A stretch of DNA of 64,000 bases from Mycetocola_B reblochoni (lineage in GTDB: Bacteria; Actinomycetota; Actinomycetes; Actinomycetales; Microbacteriaceae), in contig NZ_RCUW01000004.1 of assembly GCF_003667525.1 (NCBI RefSeq), forward strand, positions 1 to 64,000. Reading direction: 5' to 3'. The notes beneath the pieces are model-generated. The model was not told the origin of the DNA, did no database searches, and worked only from the letters and a program-made list of their open reading frames with translations. Within the stretch, counting starts at the first letter, position 1, and the number at the start of each line of letters is the position of its first letter. The position numbers and the translations under genes are program-made. Positions 16,266 to 24,736 of this stretch are shown here, piece after piece.

Positions 16266-16622
16266 ATGATCCGCCAACTCTGGACCCTCAGCGTCCACAC
16301 CCGCGCATTCCTGCGCCGCTACATGCCCACCAACATCCTCCTCGACGCCATCCGCACCCGCCGAGGACTCAAATGGGGCGTACCCGCGATGCTCCTCGCC
16401 GCGCCCTACCTCCTCGCCGCGAGCACCCTCACCACCCTCATCGCAGACGGCGGGCCCGGATGGCTCAACCTTCTCGTGCTCCTCTGCCTGTGGAACACAA
16501 TGAAGTTCGTCATCATGGGGCCGGTCAGCCTGATCCTGCTTTCCAGCGTCCGTGTATCGGAAGCAGCCGCTGCTCATGCAGAGCAGCGAGCCATGGCTGA
16601 GCTGGTCGATCAAAAGGCATGA
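16266..16622 (+). CDS. small membrane protein of actinobacterial conjugative elements
   Basis: 118 residues from the ATG at 16266 (GAGAGG 8-13 bases upstream). The N-terminal third is basic and polar (VHTRAFLRRYMPTN, RRGLKWG), followed by two or three hydrophobic segments (VPAMLLAAPYLLAASTLTTL and LNLLVLLCLW to VSLILL) and a charged tail. I recognise it as a protein often found after MobF genes and frequently mislabelled sulfate permease; it is far too short for that. A role in conjugation or surface exclusion is only inferred from context. Confidence 0.75.
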   Translation: MIRQLWTLSVHTRAFLRRYMPTNILLDAIRTRRGLKWGVPAMLLAAPYLLAASTLTTLIADGGPGWLNLLVLLCLWNTMKFVIMGPVSLILLSSVRVSEAAAAHAEQRAMAELVDQKA

Positions 16623-16720
16623 CCACCTGCGAAGACTGCGCGTGCGTACAGCACCAACTGTCAGGAAAGATCACCCACTTGCGCGCCGGAGGGAACAGGA
16701 GCCGCAACGAGGAGACTTAA
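16619..16720 (+). CDS. possible tiny Cys-rich ORF at the edge of the defence operon
   Basis: The ATG overlaps the previous stop as ATGA and opens 33 codons starting MTTCEDCACVQHQ, with a CxxCxC cluster, ending TAA at 16718-16720. The last 4 bp overlap the stop of the opposite-strand gene at 16717. The coupled start argues for translation, but the protein is short and may be the truncated front of a longer gene displaced when the neighbouring operon was inserted. Confidence 0.35.
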   Translation: MTTCEDCACVQHQLSGKITHLRAGGNRSRNEET

Positions 16721-18477
16721 GACCAGATCCATCCGATACGCCGCCGTAAACCCGCGCGAACTGGAACGAGCGGCTTCGATAGCTCGGCGTGATCGATCGT
16801 GCCGGCGAGCGCACAAGCGAACCCAGCCAGTCTCACGAGAAGGGCTGACTCGCCTTCGTTGAAGCGAGACTTGAATCCGTGCGCGCTCAGGTTGCGGATG
16901 TTCAGTCCGTCGGATAGCAAGGTGGCGCGAAGCGTGCGAACCCAGTCGACATCCAGGCCGTTATCTTCGAGCGCCTGGACGTAGAAGTCCAAAGCTGGGA
17001 ATCGACCAGGGCTTGCGCCTCGTTCTGCTCTGTAGAGCGGTTCATCGAGCTTCAGTAGTAGGCCCCGGGCCGCGGCCTCAATGAGGGGCAGGCACACAAG
17101 GGACGCTCCGGTAAAGTCTCTTTCCCAATGGCGCTTCTGAGCGTCAGCAAGCTGCTCCGATAGAACCGGATCACAAGCAAAGATGCCGGCGAACCAGTTG
17201 GCGAACTCTTCACGGCTGGGGCTGTCGAATCTCGAATCAATGTGCTCAAGTTCGAGCGCGAGAATGCTCGCCATCGTACCGATGTTGCTGCCTTCGATCC
17301 GATGAAGTTGCTCTTCTTCAGCACTGGCACCTGTTCGGGTGGGCAGGTTCAAGGGTCCAAGAGAGATGTTGCTCACCAACGACAGCAAACCCTGACGCCC
17401 GGTCTCTGCTTCTGTCACGTTCCTTGCGTGATCACCGGTCGGCGCTGCCCCAGCGAGAAATACTCGGTAAGCATCACGCCAATCACGCGCATGCCGGTAC
17501 TTCCGAAGATGACGTCGAAGATGGTTCCTCGAAATAGGTAAGTCGTGCTCAAACGTCTGCAACTCGACATCTTCGCCTGCAGCCTGAAGAAAGACGGCTG
17601 CGTCGTCTCGGAGATCGAACTGCGCGTACCTCTCTGCCAGTTGCATTGCCTCGTACCCGAAGTAGACCTTTCGTAGCCCGTTGGTCTCGCCCCGTGCGTT
17701 ATCGAGATACCAGGAAATGTGGAGTCGCGCGGCCGCTGTCTGGTCCTCTTCACTCTCTGCCGCCAGATGGAGCAACCTGACGATCTCATCGATGAACTCG
17801 GGCGCTGTCGCAGCGATTCCTCGGAGGGACTCTCGAACTTCGATTCGCTCCGAAGAAGCTGTGGAGCCATCTCTAGCCGGAACGCTCAAGAGAGCGAACA
17901 GAGTCAGCGCGGCGTGGCTGTGGCCGAGAGTGAGCATTTCTCGGGCGAGTTTCAGTGCCTGCTCTCGCACGGAGGCCTCGGTCGTCATTCGGCGGCTTCG
18001 CGCGATCGTGTTAGCTCTCGCAAGTGATATCGCCCGGCGCCCTGGTTCGAGGCCGTCATCTCTCGCGCAGGTTCGATAGTGCTCAACGGTCGCTTCTGCG
18101 TGTGCAGGCGAAGCGTCCCGCCTTCCGCTAAGGATCAGATCAGCGAGGTGAGCACGAACCATGTGGTCCGAAACCGAACTCAGCAGTGCTTCGCGAAGTA
18201 GCCAAGCTGCCTCCGGGGTCGCGGCAAACGGGCGGGTGGCGGTCGCTCTGACATTTGATTCCTCTAACGCAACGGACCCTGCAGTTGTGAAGTCCTCTTG
18301 GAGCTCGACGCCGAAAAGGAAGTCGAACTCGAGTCGGACCGGGTCAGCCAGTGATCCATAGTCCGCATCCGACCAGGACCTCGTCCAAATCTCGGTAGTG
18401 TCGCTCGCACCATGAGCATGGTTATCCAGGAGCGCACCGATCCGCACTGAATGCGTCTCTTCGAACTCATACTCCAC
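16717..18477 (-). CDS. fourth gene of the SIR2/ABC-3C operon: large protein with HEPN-like C-terminus
   Basis: 586 residues, starting at the GTG at 18477. The N-terminal two thirds are helical and repeat-like (for example RAHLADLILSGRRDASPAHA, then ASVREQALKLAREMLTLGHS). The C-terminal part reads LRATLLSDGLNIRNLSAHGF; R528-N-x-x-A-H533 fits the RNx(2-4)H active-site pattern of HEPN ribonucleases and the C-terminus of DUF4209-type proteins. I think the layout matches DUF7380 followed by DUF4209, from memory. It lies 64 bp after the ATPase gene on the same strand. Oddly, the best ribosome site (AGGAGG near 18508-18513) is about 30 bases upstream of the first in-frame start. It could be a second effector, a sensor, or a separate defence gene. 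Confidence 0.7.
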   Translation of the reverse strand: MEYEFEETHSVRIGALLDNHAHGASDTTEIWTRSWSDADYGSLADPVRLEFDFLFGVELQEDFTTAGSVALEESNVRATATRPFAATPEAAWLLREALLSSVSDHMVRAHLADLILSGRRDASPAHAEATVEHYRTCARDDGLEPGRRAISLARANTIARSRRMTTEASVREQALKLAREMLTLGHSHAALTLFALLSVPARDGSTASSERIEVRESLRGIAATAPEFIDEIVRLLHLAAESEEDQTAAARLHISWYLDNARGETNGLRKVYFGYEAMQLAERYAQFDLRDDAAVFLQAAGEDVELQTFEHDLPISRNHLRRHLRKYRHARDWRDAYRVFLAGAAPTGDHARNVTEAETGRQGLLSLVSNISLGPLNLPTRTGASAEEEQLHRIEGSNIGTMASILALELEHIDSRFDSPSREEFANWFAGIFACDPVLSEQLADAQKRHWERDFTGASLVCLPLIEAAARGLLLKLDEPLYRAERGASPGRFPALDFYVQALEDNGLDVDWVRTLRATLLSDGLNIRNLSAHGFKSRFNEGESALLVRLAGFACALAGTIDHAELSKPLVPVRAGLRRRIGWIWS

Positions 18478-18541
18478 GCGTCGGTCCCCGATCTGTCAGC
18501 GAAATCCTCCTAAGCCTTACCCGCAAGGTTGTCCGAGGTAG

Positions 18542-20728
18542 TTACGGGGCGACAAGCTTCAGGGGGCTGGTTTCCGCAGGGACATCCCATTGCTCAACAC
18601 CAGGACCGTTGCGGTCCCACTTCGTGAAGCGGACGTAGGTGGTTCGGAAATCTTCGCTTACCGGGCGAAGTTTCCTCGCCAACAACGAGGCGAACGCGTG
18701 ATCGTGGGTTGTAACGATCAGTTGGCGATGAGGGAGTATCTTGCGAAGCAGATCAACGAGGCCGAGAAGGTGCACGTCGTCCAGGTTCTGAAGCGGGTCA
18801 TCGAGTATCAATGACTTCACGTGAGTAGGCGCGAAGCCGAGGTTGAACGAGAGGAACAAGGAGACGGCAAGCGCGTTTGCTTGCGATGTAGATAGCGTCT
18901 CCCCGGGCTCCGTGACATCGACCTGAACCTCGTCGTCACGCAGCATGGGCGTGAGTCGGTGCTTCCCACCGAACTGGCGTGTGGCAATCTCAACGGATCG
19001 GAACGTTGGATGGGGGTCGATTGCTGCGTAGAACTGACGCAGGAGAGGCTTCAACTGCTTCAAACGGTCGGCAACAAACGTCTCCGCGTCTGACTTCACT
19101 GCATCAAGAAGTGCGGTAGCGACGTCATTTGTGCGCCGCCGATCGGCAATGTCTTGCTCCTTGGAAGCCAAAGAGCTGCGAAGTGCCTTGGACTCGATTT
19201 CGATTCGATCACGTCGTGTCTTCGACGAGTCCAGTGAAGCTGCTGCATCGAACTCGCGCCCTGCCTCCAATGTCCGCGCAATCTGAGACTTCCGCCTCGC
19301 TACACGATCTAGTTCAGATGCGAGTCGTTGGATTTCGCTGCCCGCCTCTGCTGACGCGTCAGGCAGATCATCAGAGAAGCTGGCCAGAATCTCCTTTACT
19401 CTGCTTTCCCGATGCTCCTTCGCCGCTTGTGCTGATGCGCGTTGTTCGAGCATGGCGCGGTGCTGATCTGAGACAGTCTTGAGTTGCAGGGACAGTTCAC
19501 CCAGACGCTTCTCTGCGGCTTGGAGCTTTGTTCTTTGTAGTTCAGCGCCTTCTCTGAGAGCGGCGTTCTCTGTTTCGTTGGCGATGGATTCGAGGCGACG
19601 ACGATACGCTTCCGGATCGACTTCTTGACCACAGGCTGCGCAGCTATCTGCCACGTGACGGAGCAGGATCGACGCCATACTTGCGAGCTCTTCACGAATA
19701 GAGGATGCCTGTCTACGCACGGCATCTGCTTCTCCAACTGCGACGCGAAGTAGCTGGATGTCGTGCTCGACCTGTTCCTTCTGATCCGTCAGATCAGCAA
19801 CTTGACGTTCGAGTTCGATGACTTCAGCATCGTCCGGACTTTCGGGAAGCGGCACGTTCAGTTCCGCCTGTGCCGCAAGCAAGGCGGCTTCGTCCTGCTC
19901 GATTGTGCTGCGCTCCTGGTTGAGGGCAGCACGCAGTTTTGTCAGCGCACTCTCGCTCAGCTCCCATTCTTTCGCTTCTGTAGTCGCGACGAGGCCGAGC
20001 GCCTCAACGTCGTTGCTCCATGTCTGCCATCGGCCGATCACCTCGGCCGTATTTGCTTTGGTGATCTCGGTTTCAAGCACGGACAACGAAGCTGCGAGGT
20101 CTTCGAGCTTTGCGCGATCACCCTCGAGCGCTGAGTCAGCCTGGTTGACCGCGCGAACCCACGCTCGCTTGTGCGACTGGAGTTCATCCGCGAACTCTCG
20201 TAGACGCCCGGCACCCACCATGCTTGCGACCGCATCGAAACGCTCAGTGTCCTGGCGTCCGGTCAGGAACTCCCGTAGCGACTCCTGCTTCAAGTAGATC
20301 GAGTCCACGAACGACTGTGCCAATGTGGCGAAGTCTTCGTTGGTATCCGTGCCCGCGAGATTCTGGCGGAGCCAGACCTCCGCATCCGCACCACGAAGTG
20401 ACGCTTCGTTAACGCGCACTCGAAGTGGAGCGCGAAGTTTCTTGGCGTCGGTCTCGCCCGGGTTCTCCAACGACCTCGTGATGACAACATCGTCACCGTC
20501 GAAGTCGGTTCGCAACTCAACCGTCGTAGTTCCCGACTTGCTGTAAAGGTTTCGGGGTCCCTGCGTGCTGGTGGTCTTGCCCGAGATCGCCCATGAAATC
20601 GCGTTGCAGATTGTCGTCTTGCCATACCCATTCGCGCCAACGACGATCACCACGTCTGCGTCAAGGTCGATGTCAACCTCGCCCGAGACTCCGCCAAACC
20701 CCGCGATGGAAACTCCAGTGACTCTCAT
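18542..20728 (-). CDS. Rad50/SMC-like ABC ATPase of an ABC-3C (Lamassu-like) defence system
   Basis: 728 residues. Walker A GANGYGKTT (31-39), long coiled-coil arms (about 185-350 and 370-570), a zinc-hook CAAC pair (Cys363, Cys366) at the apex, signature-like LSTSQANAL (612-620), Walker B LILDDPLQNLD (640-650) and the switch His in TTHD. The second acid after Walker B is Asp rather than Glu. This is the LmuB-type ATPase that senses foreign or broken DNA and releases an effector in known Lamassu systems. Its ATG overlaps the stop of the middle gene (ATGA). The base composition is visibly more AT-rich than the core region, fitting horizontal gain. Confidence 0.88.
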   Translation of the reverse strand: MRVTGVSIAGFGGVSGEVDIDLDADVVIVVGANGYGKTTICNAISWAISGKTTSTQGPRNLYSKSGTTTVELRTDFDGDDVVITRSLENPGETDAKKLRAPLRVRVNEASLRGADAEVWLRQNLAGTDTNEDFATLAQSFVDSIYLKQESLREFLTGRQDTERFDAVASMVGAGRLREFADELQSHKRAWVRAVNQADSALEGDRAKLEDLAASLSVLETEITKANTAEVIGRWQTWSNDVEALGLVATTEAKEWELSESALTKLRAALNQERSTIEQDEAALLAAQAELNVPLPESPDDAEVIELERQVADLTDQKEQVEHDIQLLRVAVGEADAVRRQASSIREELASMASILLRHVADSCAACGQEVDPEAYRRRLESIANETENAALREGAELQRTKLQAAEKRLGELSLQLKTVSDQHRAMLEQRASAQAAKEHRESRVKEILASFSDDLPDASAEAGSEIQRLASELDRVARRKSQIARTLEAGREFDAAASLDSSKTRRDRIEIESKALRSSLASKEQDIADRRRTNDVATALLDAVKSDAETFVADRLKQLKPLLRQFYAAIDPHPTFRSVEIATRQFGGKHRLTPMLRDDEVQVDVTEPGETLSTSQANALAVSLFLSFNLGFAPTHVKSLILDDPLQNLDDVHLLGLVDLLRKILPHRQLIVTTHDHAFASLLARKLRPVSEDFRTTYVRFTKWDRNGPGVEQWDVPAETSPLKLVAP

Positions 20729-21363
20729 AGTGCGTCCATCCCTGTCCGCTGGGTTGCGATCAATCGTTCGTGGAGCGCTTCAAGAGGAGACTCGCCTGCC
20801 TCATACGCAGCGATGACCACGTCGAGGTGCGCATTGCTGTCAAGAGCCCCCGCAACGCGCGATGGGAGCGTGGCCAAGGGGTCAGCCCTCCCCGGAGTGG
20901 TGTCGAGATCAAGGTCGAGAATCGGCGCCAGTGTTCGCCTAACCTGTGGTGTCAACTCCAGCGGATCGAAGACACGACTTGGTAGATCGTCCGCTGTCAG
21001 CACCAACTTGCGTACACGCCGCGTGTCAGAACGTATGGTGCTCAGCTCGGCAGCCAGTTCCTCCGGAACGCCGTCCATCGCGACGAGGATGAGGTATCCA
21101 TCCCAAGACTTCGGGTCGGTCGCGATTACGTTCGCACCTAGGAAATCGACCACGTGATCCTGTGCCGTACCCCACCCGGCGACGAGCTCTTCAACCGACT
21201 CAAATGCCCACACCGCGATCACTGAGTACTCGTCTTCGAACGCCATCGAGCTGGAAGGCCAGGATCGGTGGCGCGCGCTGTCTACGCGGACGATCTCAGA
21301 CTCTGCAAGCAGCCTTGTGATCTCGGTGAGAAGCAGTTCGTTCGTTACAACGGCGTCGGTCAT
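20725..21363 (-). CDS. middle component of the ABC-3C defence operon
   Basis: 212 residues with no catalytic motif I can see. It begins with a helical TNELLLTEITRLLAESEIV, has a mixed alpha/beta core with SVIAVWAFESVEELVAGW and GYLILVAMDG, and an acidic C-terminal half ending in a helix (ESPLEALHERLIATQRTG). It overlaps both neighbours by 4 bp, between the SIR2 and ATPase genes. Position, size and coupling match the middle component (LmuC-like) that links ATPase and effector in ABC three-component systems. The assignment rests on context more than on sequence. Confidence 0.7.
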   Translation of the reverse strand: MTDAVVTNELLLTEITRLLAESEIVRVDSARHRSWPSSSMAFEDEYSVIAVWAFESVEELVAGWGTAQDHVVDFLGANVIATDPKSWDGYLILVAMDGVPEELAAELSTIRSDTRRVRKLVLTADDLPSRVFDPLELTPQVRRTLAPILDLDLDTTPGRADPLATLPSRVAGALDSNAHLDVVIAAYEAGESPLEALHERLIATQRTGMDAL

Positions 21364-22811
21364 CGTCGTAGCTCCTCAACCGCTGACTGCAAGTCAGTCG
21401 CGGGCCGTCCTAGGTAATCGTCTGCGAAGATCGGGTGAATGCTGTCGGCGCCCCTAATGAGGTCGCCTGATGTGTCCTCCCGAACAAGGTCATCAACACT
21501 TGGCGTTCGCGTGTTTCTTGCTCCAGCCACGATGACAAGATTGGTTCGTTGCTGGGGCGCCAGGCGATTGTTTCGCTCACGAATCTTGGCGCTGATGGCG
21601 CTCCATGCAATGGTGCCTCCACCATGAGCAAGCCCAAAGACGAGCGTTGAACCGCCACCGGTGTTGACCGTGAGACGGCCATGCTCATCCAGGTCCAGGG
21701 AACTCGTTGCGAGCGCTGCCGACAAGTGGTCCGTTGCTACCAGGAGGTGCGCGATCTGCCTTTGGTTCGCGGCGTCACCCTCTCCGGCATAGAAGTGCGG
21801 GCCCAGTAGCCAGGTAGCTCTGGCGCGGCCGAGGTCGAGCAGCGTGATCTCTTGGATAGGTGTTGCGACATCTTCCGACCGGCGCAACGCCATTTCGGGG
21901 TCATCGTCCGCCATCTGGCTATGTGCGTCACGGACTCTTTGCAACTGTTCGAGAACTACCCTTTGAGCGAGTCTCGACATGAAGTCGCCCCAGTAGAGGT
22001 CGACAGTTCCGGTGAGATTCGCGCTCAATGCTTCGTGGAACTTCGAGTCTTGATTGCGGTCGACCAGATAGTAGGAGGATTGGGCTTTTGCGGCGAGGTT
22101 GCTGACGCTCTCAGTGAGAACATTGGCGGGACTGCCCAGGCCGACGAATACCACGACTGGAGCTGACAGATTTGCAGTTGCAATCACGCTCTCCCACTCT
22201 GCAGCCCAGTCTGTATCGAGCGCGCTCTTTCTGAGTACCCAGGTCTCCTCGGGCTGATTGACGCTTCGGTGTAGGTGCACCACGGAATGTGAAGCAAGGT
22301 TCGCGTGCTCGTCAGGACCTTCTACGAATGTGATGTTCGTGCTGTTGCCCAGGGCGGTTACGGCGTGTTGGAAGGCCAAGTCGTAGTTCAGAGTGATCAC
22401 ATGCCGAATCGCGCCTTCGATGAGCAAGGCGGCAGCTATGAGGTGCCCCGAGTTCGGGGCGGCCGTCCGCCAAGCGTCCTTCGGTAGGCGACTCGTCAGT
22501 TCAGTCTGCGATCCGTACTTGTCGTACAGCAGATCAGCTAGAACGGAGAGGTCGTCGGGATCTGTGCACTCTCCGTCGTTCAGAACGCCATCGGCAACAA
22601 GTCGCCGGTATGCTTCGCGAGAGTAGTGCGCACCACTCGCAAAGCCGGTCGGCTTCTCCATCGAGACGCCTGCACCAACAACGAGTACCACGCGGCTGCC
22701 TGCTGCGTCCGTGATGCGTTGAAGGATTTCCGCTGGGAAAGCTGCCGGGTCTGTCGACTGGCTCGGGTCAACTTCTGGCAACACGTCCTCCTCATCGGTG
22801 AGAGCTTTCAC
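21360..22811 (-). CDS. SIR2-domain NADase-like effector of the ABC-3C operon
   Basis: 483 residues from a GTG at 22811. The SIR2 Rossmann fold occupies about 25-260: GAGVS (46-50), TLNYD (140-144), catalytic-type His181 in VVHLHRS, and VVVFVGLGSP (219-228). In most SIR2 proteins the His is followed by Gly (LHGS); here Gly is Arg182. The C-terminal half (about 270-483) is unlike sirtuins and probably docks to the ATPase-middle complex. SIR2 effectors in phage defence deplete NAD+ and abort infection. It is the first gene of a four-gene transcript. The 60 bp upstream contain a GATCA-CA-TGATC inverted repeat (22837-22848) that could be an operator. Confidence 0.85.
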   Translation of the reverse strand: MKALTDEEDVLPEVDPSQSTDPAAFPAEILQRITDAAGSRVVLVVGAGVSMEKPTGFASGAHYSREAYRRLVADGVLNDGECTDPDDLSVLADLLYDKYGSQTELTSRLPKDAWRTAAPNSGHLIAAALLIEGAIRHVITLNYDLAFQHAVTALGNSTNITFVEGPDEHANLASHSVVHLHRSVNQPEETWVLRKSALDTDWAAEWESVIATANLSAPVVVFVGLGSPANVLTESVSNLAAKAQSSYYLVDRNQDSKFHEALSANLTGTVDLYWGDFMSRLAQRVVLEQLQRVRDAHSQMADDDPEMALRRSEDVATPIQEITLLDLGRARATWLLGPHFYAGEGDAANQRQIAHLLVATDHLSAALATSSLDLDEHGRLTVNTGGGSTLVFGLAHGGGTIAWSAISAKIRERNNRLAPQQRTNLVIVAGARNTRTPSVDDLVREDTSGDLIRGADSIHPIFADDYLGRPATDLQSAVEELRR

Positions 22812-22871
22812 GTCTACCGATGAGGTCAGCCGTGGTGATCACATGATCCCTACTCTACTAACTCCACCTCC

Positions 22872-23360
22872 TCAAGCCGAAGAATCTCGGCGAGCCTCGT
22901 GAGGGCGTCTGCCTCGCGGCCGAATCAGACCTCTCTCCTCCACCACTGCGTTCCGGACCGTTTTCTCGTCGACGCCAAGCCGTTCAGCGACCTCCCGTAG
23001 CGTGAGACCTTCTGCGTATAAAGAAGCGGCATGGGCGCGGCCGGTAAGACTGAGCCCAGACGTCCTGAGCCGCGCTCCGTCCTTGGTGACGAGCGTGGGG
23101 ACTGTCCCGCGATGTACTGCATACTTCGCGGCGATCATTCGAACTGGCATCCCCGCTTCATAGTCCGCGACCAACTCCGCCCGCCGTTCCGGGGTCAACC
23201 GTGTTTGAGACTTCGCCGCATTCTTCGCGACTACGCCTCGCGAATCGTGCCTCTCCGGGGTTCGACTCCGCGGTCCGCGTCGCTCAGACCCCTTGAGAAC
23301 ACGGCGAATGAACGTTTTGAGTGCCGGCCTCGTGTTTGAGAATCGCTTGGGAAGGCCCAC
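22872..23360 (-). CDS. orphan recombinase-type HTH protein at the island border
   Basis: Up to 162 residues. From about residue 50 there are two HTH units in a row: RLTPERRAELVADYEAGMPV with RMIAAKYAVHRGTV, and LTGRAHAASLYAEGLTLREV with AERLGVDEKTVRNAV. This is the arrangement found in the DNA-binding tails of serine recombinases and in stand-alone proteins of actinobacterial mobile elements. No catalytic Ser domain is present. The first 45 residues look unstructured, and the true start may be further in (for example near the KNAAKSQ region). It may be a fragment of the integration module or a small regulator. Confidence 0.5.
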   Translation of the reverse strand: MGLPKRFSNTRPALKTFIRRVLKGSERRGPRSRTPERHDSRGVVAKNAAKSQTRLTPERRAELVADYEAGMPVRMIAAKYAVHRGTVPTLVTKDGARLRTSGLSLTGRAHAASLYAEGLTLREVAERLGVDEKTVRNAVVEERGLIRPRGRRPHEARRDSSA

Positions 23361-23586
23361 ACAACATTGGCCGGGAACCTGACAAGACCGGCCAGGGCCA
23401 GAACATCACCGCCCTCGGACCGCACGAGGCAGGCCTGGGCCCACGTGAAACAGGTCGAGCATCTGAGCATTGGCCGTGAACAGCACAGTCCACGACGACT
23501 CATCCCGGACCGACGCATGTCCGCGCCGGCCCCCGGCCACGGCGGCCATCCGCCCGGACGACCGGCCTCGCAGAACCACCGGGTGG
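23361..23586. other. boundary spacer between accessory region and core chromosome
   Basis: No convincing gene on either strand. The stretch is GC-rich, with repeated GGCC-containing words (GACCGGCCAGGGCC and neighbours), and ends exactly at the stop codon of the CorA-type gene. It is the likely place of the element-chromosome junction, but no tRNA end or direct repeat could be matched because the other junction lies outside the window. Confidence 0.4.
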
Positions 23587-24621
23587 CTAGAGCCAGTCCT
23601 TGCGTTTGAACTGGATGTACAGCGCGAGGGCGAGGAGTCCCATCGTCGCGATCGTGGCCGCGGTCGTCACGGGGCTTCCCTGCCAGGGCAGTGGAACGTT
23701 CATTCCCCACACGCCGGAGACCAGCGTCGGGACGGCGATGATCGCCGCCCAGCTCGTCACCTTCTTCATGATCAGGTTCAGCCGGTTGTTCACGTTGCTC
23801 ATGTTGGTGTCGACGATGCTCGTCACCAGCTGCGTCAAGGAGTCGGCCCACTCGGTGACGCGCTGAGCATGATCCCGCACCTCCCTCAGGTACGGAACGA
23901 GTGCGTCGGGAACGGCCCCAGGCGGATCGGCGAGGAACTGGGCTGCGGCGTCCCGCAACGGGACCGCCACCCGGCGCTCATGGGCAAGCGCCTTGAACAG
24001 GGCGTACGCGTCGCGCTGCACCGCCGCGGTGTCCGGCTCCTCGACGAAAACGGACCGCTCGAGGTGCTCCAGCCGGGTGTCCAGCCGGGTGAGCTGCGAC
24101 ATCTGGCTGTCGGCGGCCATGTCGAGAACGGCCCAGAGCAGTCCGAGAGCCCCTCCCGCGACGAGCTCGGGATGCGCCGACCACCGATCCCGCAGCGGTT
24201 GGAGGGGCCAGGCCCCGTGCGGACGGATGGTGATCAGGACCCCGGGGGCGATGAGCACGAGCAGGCGCGCGTTCGCGGCATGGGTGTCCGTGGTGCGTCC
24301 GTGGGAGCGGGGTTCGCCCGTCGCCTCGTCGCCGGAGCCGTCGCGTTCCTCAGCCGTGGTGTGGATGCGCAGGGCGATCGTGGTCACCGGGCCCGCCCTA
24401 TACAGCGACGGATGCGAGCGGTGACGCTGCAGCCGGGCGATCGCCCACGACGGGAGCCCGACCGCGGAGGCGATCCGCCCCACGGCCTCCGCAGCGGCCT
24501 CGGCGTCGTCCGCGTCGATCCAGAGGACGTCGGCGTCACCCCTGCCGCCGGCCTCGAGCGACTCCAGCGTGGGGGAGCCCTTCGACGCGACGCCGTCCGT
24601 GAACGCGGTGACCGTGACCAT
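23587..24621 (-). CDS. CorA-family divalent metal ion transporter
   Basis: 344 residues from the ATG at 24621; the frame extends 201 bp upstream but that part does not look coding. A soluble N-terminal domain (about 1-280) with long helices (LTRLDTRLEHLERSVF) is followed by two C-terminal membrane segments (AAIIAVPTLVSGVWGMNV and TTAATIATMGLLALALYI) and the basic tail KRKDWL. The GMN signature of CorA-type Mg2+/Co2+/Ni2+ channels is present (VWGMNV). The likely role is Mg2+ uptake or efflux. It is the first core gene right of the element, and no partner is co-transcribed. Confidence 0.88.
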   Translation of the reverse strand: MVTVTAFTDGVASKGSPTLESLEAGGRGDADVLWIDADDAEAAAEAVGRIASAVGLPSWAIARLQRHRSHPSLYRAGPVTTIALRIHTTAEERDGSGDEATGEPRSHGRTTDTHAANARLLVLIAPGVLITIRPHGAWPLQPLRDRWSAHPELVAGGALGLLWAVLDMAADSQMSQLTRLDTRLEHLERSVFVEEPDTAAVQRDAYALFKALAHERRVAVPLRDAAAQFLADPPGAVPDALVPYLREVRDHAQRVTEWADSLTQLVTSIVDTNMSNVNNRLNLIMKKVTSWAAIIAVPTLVSGVWGMNVPLPWQGSPVTTAATIATMGLLALALYIQFKRKDWL

Positions 24622-24678
24622 GTGCCCCAGCATACGGAGACCCCGTACGCCGCGTCGGCGGCAGGGGCGCGACCGACA

Positions 24679-24722
24679 CGCGTGCGGGCCCGTGACGAGG
24701 ACTCGCCACAGACCCGCACGCG
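24679..24722 (-). terminator. candidate terminator after the HTH-MurA gene
   Basis: A perfect 10-bp inverted repeat (CGCGTGCGGG at 24679-24688, CCCGCACGCG at 24713-24722) with a 24-base loop lies 15 bp downstream of the HTH-MurA stop. There is no T-run, as is common in high-GC genomes. Confidence 0.45.
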
Positions 24723-24736
24723 CGGAAGCTCCCGGC

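Noticed and set aside
18590..18814. Plus-strand 74-codon frame inside the ATPase gene
   Set aside because: Shadow frame over the Walker B region of the real gene on the other strand.
23240..23290. GGGGTTCGACTCC, like the T-arm end of a tRNA gene, possibly an attachment site
   Set aside because: No matching acceptor stem, anticodon arm or D-arm within 80 bases upstream, and one of five T-stem pairs fails.
23231..23851. 206-codon minus-strand frame across the island border
   Set aside because: Overlaps the end of the CorA-type gene in another frame and has no motif; no coding pattern.
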